Positions 15,265-23,720 are shown, counted from the stretch's first letter. The stretch: 64,000 bases of DNA from an uncultured Clostridia bacterium (GCA_947624485.1 CANQKM010000002.1:186001-250000), one strand, 5' to 3'. The notes: generated by a model not told the origin, from the sequence alone. Made by a program: numbers and translations.

Positions 15265-16632
15265 ATGGAACTACTGAAACGCACCCAATCCCTACCCAAG
15301 CACACGGAGCGTGTGCTGCAATTCGGCGAAGGCAACTTCCTCCGCGGCTTTGTCGACTGGATGATTGACTGTCTCAACAAGGAAAACGGCGGCGACTACG
15401 GCGTTGTCGTGGCACAGCCGCTTCCGCAGGGATTAAGCGATATGATAAACGCGCAGGACGGACTTTACACGCTCTACCTGCGCGGACTGCTCGAAGGCAA
15501 AGCGACGGAGGAAACGCGCGTCGTTGACTGCGTGACGCGCTGCATTAACCCGTATGAGCAGACGGACGTATTTTTCGCGTGCGCGCTAAATCCCGACCTT
15601 CGCTTTATCGTGTCGAACACCACCGAGGCGGGTATCGAGTACAGACAGGGCGACAGCGCGGACGACTTTAACGGCACAACGTTCCCCGGACGGCTCGCGA
15701 TGTTTATGAAAAAGCGGTTCGACGCTGGACTTAACGGCTTTGTGCTGCTGCCGTGCGAGCTTATAGACAAAAACGGCGACAACCTCAAGGAGTGCGTTTT
15801 AAAATACGCGTCCGACTGGGGCTACGGCGGCGCGTTCGTAAAGTGGGTTAATGAGAAAAACCACTTCACGAACACGCTCGTTGACCGAATTGTTACCGGC
15901 TATCCGCGCGACACGGCGGCGGAAATGGAAAAGAGCTACGGCTACCGCGACAACGTGATTGACACAGCCGAAATATTCCACCTGTGGGTAATAGAGGGCG
16001 ACAAAAAGTACGCGGAGGAAATCCCGTTTCATAAAATCGGTCTCAACGTGCTGTGGACGGACGACGTTACGCCGTACAAAAAGCGCAAGGTCCGCATATT
16101 AAACGGCGCGCACACCATGTCGGTGCTTGCCGCACGGCTCATGGGGCTTGAAACGGTCGGCGAGATGATGAACGACGCGGACACGTACAAATTCGTTCAC
16201 GACGGCATATTCGAGGAAATCATACCGACGCTCGACCTCCCGAAGGAGGAGCTTTGCGCGTTCGCAAACGACGTAATTGAGCGCTTCAAAAACCCGTTCA
16301 TAAAGCACTACCTTTTGAGTATCGCGCTTAATTCCGTGTCGAAATTCAAGGTGCGCGTACTGCCGAGCATACAGGAGCATATAAAGCGGTTCGGCAAAGA
16401 ACCGAAGCGGCTCGTGTTCTCGCTTGCCGCGCTTATAATGTTCTACCGCACCGACGAGGCGAACGACGACGCAGAAATCACATCGTTTATGAAGTCTGCG
16501 ACGGCGGCGGAAATATTAAAGCGCGCCGATTACTGGGACGAGGATCTGACGTACCTTCTGCCGAGCGTGGAAAGGTATATCGCCGCTATGGAAGCAAAGG
16601 GAGTGCGCGAAGCGTTAAAGGAAATATTGTAA
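15265..16632 (+). CDS. uxaB: tagaturonate reductase
   Basis: A 455-residue member of the mannitol/altronate dehydrogenase family, reducing D-tagaturonate to D-altronate with NADH. The N-terminus VLQFGEGNFLRGFVDWMID is the nucleotide-binding signature; KKRKVRILNGAHT in the middle contains the catalytic Lys region. The ATG at 15265 has AAAAAAGGAGAAAATAACC before it; an upstream in-frame extension falls in repeat DNA and is rejected. It ends in TAATG, sharing one base with uxaA, so they are coupled. Confidence 0.93.
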   Translation: MELLKRTQSLPKHTERVLQFGEGNFLRGFVDWMIDCLNKENGGDYGVVVAQPLPQGLSDMINAQDGLYTLYLRGLLEGKATEETRVVDCVTRCINPYEQTDVFFACALNPDLRFIVSNTTEAGIEYRQGDSADDFNGTTFPGRLAMFMKKRFDAGLNGFVLLPCELIDKNGDNLKECVLKYASDWGYGGAFVKWVNEKNHFTNTLVDRIVTGYPRDTAAEMEKSYGYRDNVIDTAEIFHLWVIEGDKKYAEEIPFHKIGLNVLWTDDVTPYKKRKVRILNGAHTMSVLAARLMGLETVGEMMNDADTYKFVHDGIFEEIIPTLDLPKEELCAFANDVIERFKNPFIKHYLLSIALNSVSKFKVRVLPSIQEHIKRFGKEPKRLVFSLAALIMFYRTDEANDDAEITSFMKSATAAEILKRADYWDEDLTYLLPSVERYIAAMEAKGVREALKEIL

Positions 16633-18044
16633 TGAGAACTATTAAAATAAACGAAAACGACAACGTAGCCGTAATGCTCGACGGCGAAATGCGGGGACAC
16701 AAAACCGCGCTCTGCGACATAAAAAAGGGCGAAGATATCATAAAATACGGCTACAGCATAGGTCACGCCGCGTGCGATATAAAAAAGGGCGAGCATGTCC
16801 ACACGCATAACGTAAAAACCAACCTCGAGGGGACACTAAAATATACTTATGAACCGAAGCCGGGGACACTAAAACCGAGGGACACTAAAACCTTCCTCGG
16901 CTACCGCAGAAAAAACGGCAGCGTCGGCATACGCAACGAAATCTGGATCGTAAACACAGTCGGCTGCGTGAACAAAACCTCGGAAATACTCGCGCGCGAG
17001 GCGAACAAAAAATACGCGGGCGAGTGCGACGGCATATTTAATTTCGTTCACCCGTTCGGCTGCTCGCAGCTCGGAGACGACCAAAAAACTACGCAGGCAG
17101 TCCTAAAGGGACTTGTGAACCACCCCAACGCCGCGGGCGTGCTTGTGCTGGGATTGGGCTGCGAAAACAACAATATACCCGTATTTCGAGAAGTTCTCGG
17201 CGAAACGGACGGCGAGCGCGTAAAATTTATGTCGGCGCAGGATTACGGCGACGAGATTGAAAAGGGTATGGAGCTTATCGGCGAGCTTGTGGAGTATTCC
17301 AAAAAATTCAGGCGCGAGGAGTGCGGCGCGGACGAGCTTGTGATAGGCTTAAAATGCGGCGGCAGCGACGGTTTTTCCGGTCTTACCGCGAACCCCCTTA
17401 TAGGACGCGCGTCCGACGCGCTTATCGCTATGGGCGCAAGCACGGTTTTAACGGAGGTGCCGGAGATGTTCGGCGCGGAAACGATTCTTATGAACCGCTG
17501 CGTCAGCGAGGAGGTGTTCAATAAAACCGTTCATCTCATAAACGACTTCAAGGACTATTTCACGCGTCACGGGCAGGTCGTGTACGAGAACCCGTCGCCA
17601 GGCAACAAAAAAGGCGGCATAACGACGCTTGAGGACAAGTCGCTCGGCTGCGTGCAGAAGTCGGGCAGCGCGAATGTGGCTGACGTTATAGATATAGGCG
17701 AACACGTCAAAAACAAGGGACTTAACCTTCTGACAGGCCCCGGCAACGACATCGTGGCCGTAACGAACCTCACCGCGTCGGGCTGTCACATGATTTTGTT
17801 CTCGACCGGACGCGGCACGCCGGTGGGCGCGCCCGTGCCTACGGTGAAGATCGCGACGAACACTCCGCTCGCGGAGAAAAAGCCGCATTGGATAGACTTT
17901 AACGCCGGCCCGATCATCGACGGCGCGGATCTCACGGAGGAATTTGTGGATTACATACTTTCCGTTGCAAGCGGCGAAAGAACGAATAATGAGAAAAACG
18001 GTTACCGCGAAATTTCGATTTTCAAGGACGGGGTAACCTTATAA
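16632..18044 (+). CDS. uxaA: altronate dehydratase
   Basis: A 470-residue iron-dependent lyase converting D-altronate to 2-keto-3-deoxygluconate. The N-terminal SAF domain (about 1-65) is followed by a linker and the catalytic domain (FLGYRRKNGSVGIRNEIWIV, TVGCVNKT, FVHPFGCSQLGDD, LGLGCENNN, LKCGGSDGFSG). The linker (about 66-87) is encoded by three copies of the 13-bp GGGGACACTAAAA repeat, giving GTLKY...PGTLKPRDTKT in unusual codons. The reading frame stays intact, so the protein is probably functional. KDG kinase and aldolase, needed to finish the pathway, are not in the window. Confidence 0.94.
   Translation: MRTIKINENDNVAVMLDGEMRGHKTALCDIKKGEDIIKYGYSIGHAACDIKKGEHVHTHNVKTNLEGTLKYTYEPKPGTLKPRDTKTFLGYRRKNGSVGIRNEIWIVNTVGCVNKTSEILAREANKKYAGECDGIFNFVHPFGCSQLGDDQKTTQAVLKGLVNHPNAAGVLVLGLGCENNNIPVFREVLGETDGERVKFMSAQDYGDEIEKGMELIGELVEYSKKFRREECGADELVIGLKCGGSDGFSGLTANPLIGRASDALIAMGASTVLTEVPEMFGAETILMNRCVSEEVFNKTVHLINDFKDYFTRHGQVVYENPSPGNKKGGITTLEDKSLGCVQKSGSANVADVIDIGEHVKNKGLNLLTGPGNDIVAVTNLTASGCHMILFSTGRGTPVGAPVPTVKIATNTPLAEKKPHWIDFNAGPIIDGADLTEEFVDYILSVASGERTNNEKNGYREISIFKDGVTL
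16829..16890 (+). repeat. three GGGGACACTAAAA repeats inside uxaA
   Basis: Copies at 16829-16841 and 16862-16874 are exact; 16879-16890 has 12 of 13 bases. They fall in the linker between two domains and keep the frame, being read in different phases as GTLK, GTLK and DTK. Confidence 0.9.
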
Positions 18045-18072
18045 TAAATGCTCCGAGAGTCACGCACATTGA

Positions 18073-18134
18073 GGGACACTAAAATACGGGGACACTAAAG
18101 CTTGGGGACACTAAAACAAAGGGGGACACTAAAA
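18073..18134 (+). repeat. four GGGGACACTAAAA repeats before the zinc-ribbon gene
   Basis: Copies at 18073-18084 (12 bases), 18088-18099 (12 bases), 18104-18116 and 18122-18134 (exact). They fill most of the uxaA to zinc-ribbon gap. The last A of the final copy is the A of the next gene's ATG. Confidence 0.9.
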
Positions 18135-18787
18135 TGATATGCAAACACTGCGGCGCGCAGATACCCGATGACTCGGCGTTCTGCACTAATTGCGGAAGCG
18201 CGGTTGACATCACGGACACGCAGACGCGCCCGATGAACTACGCGGGATACGGGACTGAAAAGAGCGGCACAAACACGACGCTCATAGTGATCATTATCGT
18301 CATTGTTACGGCGATTTTGGGCGGAGTTATCGCGTTCTTTATATTCAGAGATAATTTCATTCCCGAAAAGAAGGACGATCCGCAGTACACGGTTACCGAG
18401 AACAGCGGCAGCGCGGAGGCAACGGCTGCACCGACAAACACGCCGCAGCCTGCGCCGACGCAAAATCCGACAGTGCCGCCCGCGCGGAGCGAGGTGAACA
18501 CCAACCCCGGCAATAATGAATACATGTACGCGAGCAATATAAAGGTATTGTCGCAGAGCGACCTTTCAAGTCTCACGCAGGCGGAGACGCGTCTGCTCTT
18601 AAACGAGATTTACGCCCGCCACGGCTACATATTCCAAACGAGGGAGTACAGCGATTACTTTTCAAGGAAAGCGTGGTACACGCCGAGATACACGTCCCAA
18701 AGCGACGCGGAATCGCAGTTTAACGATATAGAGCTTCAAAACAAAAATATTATATCAAATTACGAAAAATCAAGAGGCTGGAGATAA
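18134..18787 (+). CDS. zinc-ribbon, single-pass membrane protein with YARHG domain
   Basis: A 217-residue protein in three parts. An N-terminal zinc ribbon has CKHCG and CTNCG (about 3-23). One transmembrane helix lies at about 54-76 (LIVIIIVIVTAILGGVIAFF). After a Pro/Thr/Ala-rich linker comes a C-terminal extracytoplasmic YARHG domain (LLLNEIYARHGYIF, about 153-217). Such proteins are common in Clostridia with no known function; a cell-envelope sensor is a guess. The ATG is fixed by the repeat: GGGGG of the last 13-bp copy sits 8 nt upstream as the only Shine-Dalgarno-like sequence. It ends in a shared terminator. Confidence 0.85.
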   Translation: MICKHCGAQIPDDSAFCTNCGSAVDITDTQTRPMNYAGYGTEKSGTNTTLIVIIIVIVTAILGGVIAFFIFRDNFIPEKKDDPQYTVTENSGSAEATAAPTNTPQPAPTQNPTVPPARSEVNTNPGNNEYMYASNIKVLSQSDLSSLTQAETRLLLNEIYARHGYIFQTREYSDYFSRKAWYTPRYTSQSDAESQFNDIELQNKNIISNYEKSRGWR

Positions 18788-18821
18788 AAAAATACCGTCC
18801 GCTATGCGGACGGTATTTTTT
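18787..18821. terminator. bidirectional terminator, overlapping the flippase 3' end
   Basis: A 16-bp perfect stem (AAAAAATACCGTCCGC and its complement, TAT loop) between convergent genes. The flippase stop codon (18802-18804) lies in it, so its last codons are part of the stem. Confidence 0.85.
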
Positions 18822-20286
18822 TTATGTCCTTTCTGACGCCGAGGAACCAAACCGACGGAGCGTATACCGCGGTAAGAATAAGTGCTGACGCGGCGATGTG
18901 CAAAATATCCGATTCGGTAAACGCGTGCAGAAAGATTGCGCACGCTGACGGCAGAATAAACGCCGGAACAAGCTTTAAAAGCTCCGTCCAAAAACGCTTC
19001 ATATTGAGTCCGACTCGCGTGTGGTTATAGATGTTCATTATCACGATATTTCCCGCGACAAGGCACGCGCATGTTCCGACGGCGCAGCCGACCGCGCCGA
19101 GCCGTATCGAAAGCGGAATACTTACGGCAATGTTTACGGCTGCGATAAGTATGTATAAAACGCTCCTGAAACGGTGCATATCCTTCGCTCTCTGAATTTC
19201 AATCGCGATAGACTGCGTGGATGTTATAAGGAGCGGCGTAATCAGTATCATCGCGGTGTAGTAGGGAATGTCGCTGTCAAGTCCCGACCACATGCGCATA
19301 AACGGCTTGCCGACCGATACGAGCATAAGGAAAATGTAACCCATAACGGCAAGCTGCAGCCTTCCGAACCGCGCGAACAGCTTATCGAGAAGCGGCGCGG
19401 CGCGGTTGTTTACGGCTATCCTGTACGCCTTCGGCGCGAACAGCGACGACAGCGCGTAGGAAAACGTCAGGAAATACGTGTTAAACTGCATACCGAGCGA
19501 GTAAAGCGTCACCTCGTCCGAGCCGCTCACTATGCCGAGAATAGTGTTTCCGGCGTTCCAGTTTACCTGGTCGGAAACAATGTTCAAAAATACGAAAAAC
19601 GAAAAGCCGCACAGCTTTTTAAACAGCGCTGTGTCAAAGCTGAAGCTGAATTCCATGTGAAGCTTTTTAATACAGTAAAAGCCGCTTACTGTAAGCTTTA
19701 TAAACGTGATAAGCGTCATACATACGGCGACCGTCGCGCTGCCCTTGCCGATAAGGAGCAGCGGGAACGTCAGCATCGGATTTAGGAACGCCGTCAGTAT
19801 CACGAGCGCTTTCTGGAACGTGAACCGCTCGTGCGCCGTGATGTACGCGTCAAACACGCTGCACGGGAACGAAAGCGCGAGATTTACCGTCATGATTCCG
19901 AGCAGCAGTCTTAACCGCTCCGTTTCAGCCGCGCTCATCGAGGCGGAGAATATCATGTCGGAGCATGATGTCACGGTAAAGCCCGCCAAAAGCGCAATAA
20001 GCGACACGGCGGTAAATATCGCCGCGTACATACCGTTTAGGGACGCTATCGCTTTTTTGTCGCCGCGTGCGCGGTACGACGAGTAAAATCTCAAATACGA
20101 GCCGGAAAAGCCGAAGCTCAAAATGCCCAGATGAGCTATCGCGCTCATCGCGATCTGTAAAAGCCCGTAATCGCTCTGACCGAGAAGCCGCAGCATTACG
20201 GGCGTGTAAACAATGCTTATAACGCTTTGTACGCCGATTGACACGTATGAAAGAACAAAGCCGGATTTAACGTGGGAATTTTTCAT
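18802..20286 (-). CDS. polysaccharide/lipid-linked oligosaccharide flippase (MOP superfamily)
   Basis: A 494-residue membrane protein with about 12-14 predicted helices, of the Wzx/MurJ type. Typical segments: SGFVLSYVSIGVQSVISIVY at the N-terminus, LLGQSDYGLLQIA, and GIVSGSDEVTLYSLGMQF in the middle. It would move an undecaprenyl-linked glycan to the outer face for a surface polymer. The ATG at 20286 has GGGAGGAGAA just upstream and overlaps the end of the upstream glycosyltransferase by 4 bp, showing coupling. An upstream in-frame extension overlaps that gene and is rejected. Confidence 0.88.
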   Translation of the reverse strand: MKNSHVKSGFVLSYVSIGVQSVISIVYTPVMLRLLGQSDYGLLQIAMSAIAHLGILSFGFSGSYLRFYSSYRARGDKKAIASLNGMYAAIFTAVSLIALLAGFTVTSCSDMIFSASMSAAETERLRLLLGIMTVNLALSFPCSVFDAYITAHERFTFQKALVILTAFLNPMLTFPLLLIGKGSATVAVCMTLITFIKLTVSGFYCIKKLHMEFSFSFDTALFKKLCGFSFFVFLNIVSDQVNWNAGNTILGIVSGSDEVTLYSLGMQFNTYFLTFSYALSSLFAPKAYRIAVNNRAAPLLDKLFARFGRLQLAVMGYIFLMLVSVGKPFMRMWSGLDSDIPYYTAMILITPLLITSTQSIAIEIQRAKDMHRFRSVLYILIAAVNIAVSIPLSIRLGAVGCAVGTCACLVAGNIVIMNIYNHTRVGLNMKRFWTELLKLVPAFILPSACAIFLHAFTESDILHIAASALILTAVYAPSVWFLGVRKDIKKIPSA

Positions 20287-21329
20287 TTTCTCCTCCCGCA
20301 AAGCCTTTGCACAAACTTTGTTATATATACGCAGACAACAAGCGACAGCGGTTTTGAACGCTTCAGAAGATTGAAATAAAGCCTGTGGTGGAACTCTGAA
20401 ATGTCGAGGTCGTCCGCGAAGCCCTCGCGCCGCGTAAAGTCGCATATCTTGCGTATATTGCCGAGCTTTTCGCGGAAAGTGAGACCGCTCCGCGGTTTAA
20501 GCTCGTTGCTGACGCTCGTCTTTACAAGGTACGCGTAGTAGTAGTCGAGCTGCTTCGCGTAAGGCGACGACGCGATATCCGACGCGGAAAAGAAATCGTA
20601 CAGCGTCTTGAACCGCTCGAAATACATGCTGTCGTACGCCGTCGTCATGGAGTTTTCCGAGCGGCGGTAGTGGTAGAGCGACATATCCTTTATAAAGTAA
20701 ACGCTTTCGCAGCTTAAAAGATACGGGTACACGCACGCCGCGTCCTCGCCCGTTTTGATGCGCGCGTCAACAGCCGACTGGTGCTTTATGAGTTTTTCGC
20801 GCTTGTAGAGCTTGTTCCAAATAACGGGGTACACGCCGAACTCGTAAAACTGTCCCGCGTAAATCATATTCGGGAAAATCTTTTCCTTAAGCTTTTCGTG
20901 GTCATAGTATCCGCCGTCAAGGTCGGCGCGCGTGCCGCCCGACGAGAGCGGCAGAGCCTTGCTTTCATGCACTATATCGCACATTACGAGGTCGCAGCCG
21001 TACTCCCTCATGTAATGCACCATTTTTTCGTACATATCCTTTTCTATCCAGTCGTCGCCGTCAACGTAACCGGCGTACAATCCCTTAGCAGCCGCGACGC
21101 CCGCCTTACGCGCGCTCACGACACCGCCGTTTTCCTTGTGTATGACCTTTATGCGGCTGTCACGCTTTACGTATTCGTCACATATTTCGCCGCTGCCGTC
21201 GTCCGAGCCGTCGTCAACGAGAATAAGCTCAAAATCGGTAAAGGACTGAGCGAGAATGCTTTCGATGCAGTCTCTGAGATAGCCGCACACGTTGTATACG
21301 GGTACGATGATGCTGAGCGTGACTTCCAT
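20283..21329 (-). CDS. GT2-family glycosyltransferase
   Basis: A 348-residue GT-A enzyme: VTLSIIVPVYNVCGYLRDCI at the start, ELILVDDGSDDGSGEICDEY for nucleotide-sugar binding and GYVDGDDWIEKDMYEKM with the metal-binding D-x-D equivalent. It resembles transferases that build capsular or wall polysaccharides; donor and acceptor are unknown. AGGAGGACGCGCGG precedes the ATG. First gene of a leftward two-gene operon with the flippase, under the divergent promoter. Confidence 0.9.
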   Translation of the reverse strand: MEVTLSIIVPVYNVCGYLRDCIESILAQSFTDFELILVDDGSDDGSGEICDEYVKRDSRIKVIHKENGGVVSARKAGVAAAKGLYAGYVDGDDWIEKDMYEKMVHYMREYGCDLVMCDIVHESKALPLSSGGTRADLDGGYYDHEKLKEKIFPNMIYAGQFYEFGVYPVIWNKLYKREKLIKHQSAVDARIKTGEDAACVYPYLLSCESVYFIKDMSLYHYRRSENSMTTAYDSMYFERFKTLYDFFSASDIASSPYAKQLDYYYAYLVKTSVSNELKPRSGLTFREKLGNIRKICDFTRREGFADDLDISEFHHRLYFNLLKRSKPLSLVVCVYITKFVQRLCGRRK

Positions 21330-21366
21330 TCCGCGCGTCCTCCTTTAACATAATTATACATAATAA

Positions 21367-21395
21367 AGTATATCATAAAGTTTGATACCAGTCAA
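21367..21395 (-). promoter_or_regulatory. promoter of the leftward GT2-flippase operon
   Basis: Minus strand: TTGACT (21390-21395), 17-nt spacer, TATACT (21367-21372). Its -35 is five bases from the triple palindrome. Confidence 0.75.
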
Positions 21396-21400
21396 TAAGA

Positions 21401-21461
21401 CCGCGAATTTTTCGCGGTGAGACCGTGATTATTTCACGGTAAGACCGCGAATTTTTCGCGG
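21401..21461. promoter_or_regulatory. triple palindrome between divergent promoters, candidate operator
   Basis: Three 17-bp palindromes begin at 21401, 21423 and 21445, exactly 22 nt apart. The outer two read CCGCGAATTTTTCGCGG; the middle reads CCGTGATTATTTCACGG. The C-G to T-A change is made in both arms, so pairing or palindromy is kept. The array lies between the -35 boxes of both operons and would be well placed for a cooperative dimeric regulator. Alternatively it is transcribed as three small hairpins. Confidence 0.7.
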
Positions 21462-21468
21462 CTGTGTA

Positions 21469-21497
21469 TTGAATTTCACGCCGTAAAATGGTAAAAT
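21469..21497 (+). promoter_or_regulatory. promoter of the rightward GT2-pyruvyl transferase operon
   Basis: TTGAAT (21469-21474), 17-nt spacer, TAAAAT (21492-21497); the ATG follows 31 nt later behind AAGGAGG. Confidence 0.7.
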
Positions 21498-21528
21498 AAA
21501 ATAAGATAATATGAAGGAGGCGGAAGGC

Positions 21529-22485
21529 ATGGCAAAGGTCAGCGTTATAATACCGGTTTACAACGGCGAAAAAACGATAAAACGCTGCATTGACAGCGTG
21601 ACGGCGCAGACGCTCGCGGATATCGAGATAATCGTCGTGAACGACGGCTCGGCTGACGGTACGGCTGATATTGTAAAATCGCTTGATGATAACCGCATCC
21701 GCCTTTTTACCGTGCCGAACGGCGGTCAGGGTTACGCACGGAATACGGGTATGGACGCGTCGTCGGGGGAGTATTACGCGTTCGTTGACGCGGACGACGA
21801 GATTGAAAAGGATATGCTCGAAAAAATGTACGCGGCGGCAAAGAGCAGCGGCGCGGACGTTGTGCAGTGCAATATATTCGACATTTATCCCGGCGGCGGC
21901 AGGGTGCAGCTTCCGCTTCTCGACGAAACGGTCGAAATAACCGACCGCGGCGCGTACACGGATAAATATTTTTCTACATGCCGCCACAGCTACGAAGTGT
22001 GCAACAAGCTGATAAAAAAAGAAGCTGTCGGCACGCTTCGGTTCGGGGACACTAAAAAATATTTTTCCGAGGATTTGCTTTTTAATCTGGAGCTTATAAG
22101 CCGCGTAAAGCGCGTGACGTTTATCGCCGATCCGCTCTATGTCTATTATCAGAGCGAGACGAGCCACCTTCACAAAAACGCGGACGAGCGTCTCGCGGGA
22201 CTTCGGTTGCTGTTCCGCGACTACATAGCGTCTGCGCCGGACGATATGAAAAGCGCGGCTGCGTACACTGCGGCAATGGTGCTTTCGTACAGCGCGGCTG
22301 ACTGCGCCAAAAGCAAAGCCGCAAGGGATATGCTCACGGGCGGCGAGTTTAAGGGATATGTAAGGGAAGCGTTAAAGCGAAGCTGCGGCGTGAAGCGTCG
22401 GCTGTTCCTTATCGCGATGCTTTACGCGCCGCTCGGCGTGAAGATGACACTGATTAAAATGTACGGCGGGAGGGAGCAAAAATGA
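21529..22485 (+). CDS. GT2-family glycosyltransferase with an embedded 13-bp repeat
   Basis: A 318-residue GT-A transferase: KVSVIIPVYNGEKTIKRCID, EIIVVNDGSADGTADIV and YAFVDADDEIEKDMLEKM. The ATG at 21529 is preferred over 21511 because AAGGAGG lies between them at the right distance. At about residue 173 the sequence TLRFGDTKKYFSEDLLFNLE contains GDTKK encoded by an exact GGGGACACTAAAA copy; the conserved SEDLLFN motif follows normally, so function may persist. It overlaps the next gene by 4 bp (ATGA). Part of a surface-polysaccharide operon. Confidence 0.9.
   Translation: MAKVSVIIPVYNGEKTIKRCIDSVTAQTLADIEIIVVNDGSADGTADIVKSLDDNRIRLFTVPNGGQGYARNTGMDASSGEYYAFVDADDEIEKDMLEKMYAAAKSSGADVVQCNIFDIYPGGGRVQLPLLDETVEITDRGAYTDKYFSTCRHSYEVCNKLIKKEAVGTLRFGDTKKYFSEDLLFNLELISRVKRVTFIADPLYVYYQSETSHLHKNADERLAGLRLLFRDYIASAPDDMKSAAAYTAAMVLSYSAADCAKSKAARDMLTGGEFKGYVREALKRSCGVKRRLFLIAMLYAPLGVKMTLIKMYGGREQK
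22045..22057 (+). repeat. GGGGACACTAAAA repeat inside the glycosyltransferase gene
   Basis: One exact copy in frame, read as G-D-T-K, with no frame disruption. Confidence 0.9.
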
Positions 22486-23471
22486 AAATACTTCTCGACG
22501 GCTACTTTGACCGCAATTTGGGCGACGATTTAATGCTCACGCTCGCCGCGCGCGGACTTAAGGAGCATGAGATTTACGTTCCGCCGCATGAGATAAATAT
22601 TGGAAACGCGCGGTACACACAGGCGAAAAGCGGATTTGACGCGTATTTGAAGGTGACGGGCTCGGGATTTGTGATATATAATACGCTCGGCGCGGCGTAC
22701 CGCCTGCGCGACGCGTACCGCGAAGCAAAATACGCGCCGCGCCGCGCGGTGATAAGCTGCAATATCGGACCGTTCGCGAACGCGATAGGGGAGGCGGCGG
22801 TCAAAAAGCATTTGTCGCAGTTTGACTTTGTGACGGTGCGCGACACGCGGTCGCTCGAATACATGAACCGCCATTTTCCAGAAAAGAACGCGGTGTGCCG
22901 TCCCGATATTGTGTTTTCGCTGCCGGACGATATGATACCCGACGTAAAAAGCGAAAACCTGCTCGGCATAGCGGTGCGCGGTGCGGCTGACTGTGACGCG
23001 CTTGCGGAAATCGCCGACCGATATATAGCGGAAACGGGAGGCAAAACTCTGATTTTGTGCTTTGACAGCGGCATGGAAAACGACCTTCTCGCCGCGGAAC
23101 GCGTAAAGGAAACAATGCGCGCGGGTGACAAAGCCGAAATCATACATTATGAAACGATAAATGATATGCTTTATGCGATGAAACGCTGCGCCGCAGTGCT
23201 TTGTGTGCGTCTGCACGCGTCGGTACTCGCCGCGCGTATGGGTATACCGTTCGCGGCTGTTTCATATTCGCAGAAAACCGAGGACGCGCTGCGTGAGGCG
23301 GGCGTGAAAAGTAAAATATACAAATCGGGAAGCCTGCCGGTTCAAGAGGTAACGGACGCGCTGCTTAACCCGACGGATTTTAAGGTGAGCGCCGATGTGG
23401 TAAAAGCCGCGTCGGAGCATATCGGTAAATTTAAGGAATATCTTGAAGAAAACATTGACAAAACAATATGA
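22482..23471 (+). CDS. polysaccharide pyruvyl transferase (CsaB-like)
   Basis: A 329-residue member of the polysaccharide pyruvyl transferase family (PF04230 type): LLDGYFDRNLGDDLMLTLAA at the start, SCNIGPF, TVRDTRSLEYM, LRLHASV-like CVRLHASVLAARMGIPFAAV near the C-terminus. CsaB adds ketal pyruvate to the wall polymer that anchors SLH-domain proteins; the SLH remnant at 1.3-1.5 kb shows such proteins exist here. Coupled to the upstream GT2 gene. Its 3' end contains the -35 box of the antisense promoter of the toxin-antitoxin-like module. Confidence 0.85.
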   Translation: MKILLDGYFDRNLGDDLMLTLAARGLKEHEIYVPPHEINIGNARYTQAKSGFDAYLKVTGSGFVIYNTLGAAYRLRDAYREAKYAPRRAVISCNIGPFANAIGEAAVKKHLSQFDFVTVRDTRSLEYMNRHFPEKNAVCRPDIVFSLPDDMIPDVKSENLLGIAVRGAADCDALAEIADRYIAETGGKTLILCFDSGMENDLLAAERVKETMRAGDKAEIIHYETINDMLYAMKRCAAVLCVRLHASVLAARMGIPFAAVSYSQKTEDALREAGVKSKIYKSGSLPVQEVTDALLNPTDFKVSADVVKAASEHIGKFKEYLEENIDKTI

Positions 23472-23483
23472 ATGTGATATATT
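23455..23483 (+). promoter_or_regulatory. promoter of the antisense RNA, module A
   Basis: TTGACA (23455-23460), 17-nt spacer, TATATT (23478-23483). The -35 lies in the last codons of the pyruvyl transferase gene. Confidence 0.75.
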
Positions 23484-23489
23484 AAAGAT

Positions 23490-23571
23490 AACAAAGAGCG
23501 GTTTTGACCGTTCCGCAATGAACTTACTATATCAAATGAATAGTCGTCCCATTGCAGGCGGGGCGACTATT
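23490..23571 (+). ncRNA. predicted antisense RNA (antitoxin), module A
   Basis: Predicted from the promoter above to the hairpin at 23539-23571, about 80 nt. It starts AGATAACAAAGAGCGG, forms a stem GCGG-TTTTGA-CCG, and converges on the tiny peptide gene, sharing only the terminator and the last codons with it. Expression is inferred from signals, not observed. Confidence 0.5.
23539..23571. terminator. bidirectional terminator, module A
   Basis: AATAGTCGTCCC pairs with GGGGCGACTATT (one wobble), followed by TTTCTT on the plus strand. On the minus strand it closes the peptide mRNA. Confidence 0.75.
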
Positions 23572-23641
23572 TTCTTATGCTTTTAATAATTTCATATATT
23601 ATAAGTAATTCAATCAGGTTAAGTAAAATATTAAAATCCAT
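23567..23641 (-). CDS. 24-residue hydrophobic peptide, putative type I toxin (module A)
   Basis: MDFNILLNLIELLIIYEIIK followed by SIRK: a single hydrophobic helix with a basic end, as in membrane-acting type I toxins. The site GGAGGTG lies 8 nt upstream but is locked in a hairpin (23648-23668). The gene has a near-consensus promoter and an intrinsic terminator, and faces a convergent antisense promoter. I do not recognise the family. The same layout recurs twice at 60.2-60.8 kb with another peptide. Toxicity is inference. Confidence 0.6.
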   Translation of the reverse strand: MDFNILLNLIELLIIYEIIKSIRK

Positions 23642-23647
23642 AAAAAG

Positions 23648-23668
23648 CACCTCCTATCTGTAGAGGTG
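23648..23668 (-). promoter_or_regulatory. hairpin sequestering the ribosome-binding site, module A
   Basis: In the RNA, CACCTC pairs perfectly with GAGGTG, the Shine-Dalgarno, across a 9-nt loop. Blocking of the full-length mRNA in this way is typical of type I toxins. Confidence 0.65.
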
Positions 23669-23720
23669 TCGGAACAGTCGCCGCCGCTCCCGTTATCCGC
23701 CGCAATTCTGCGGCGGATAT

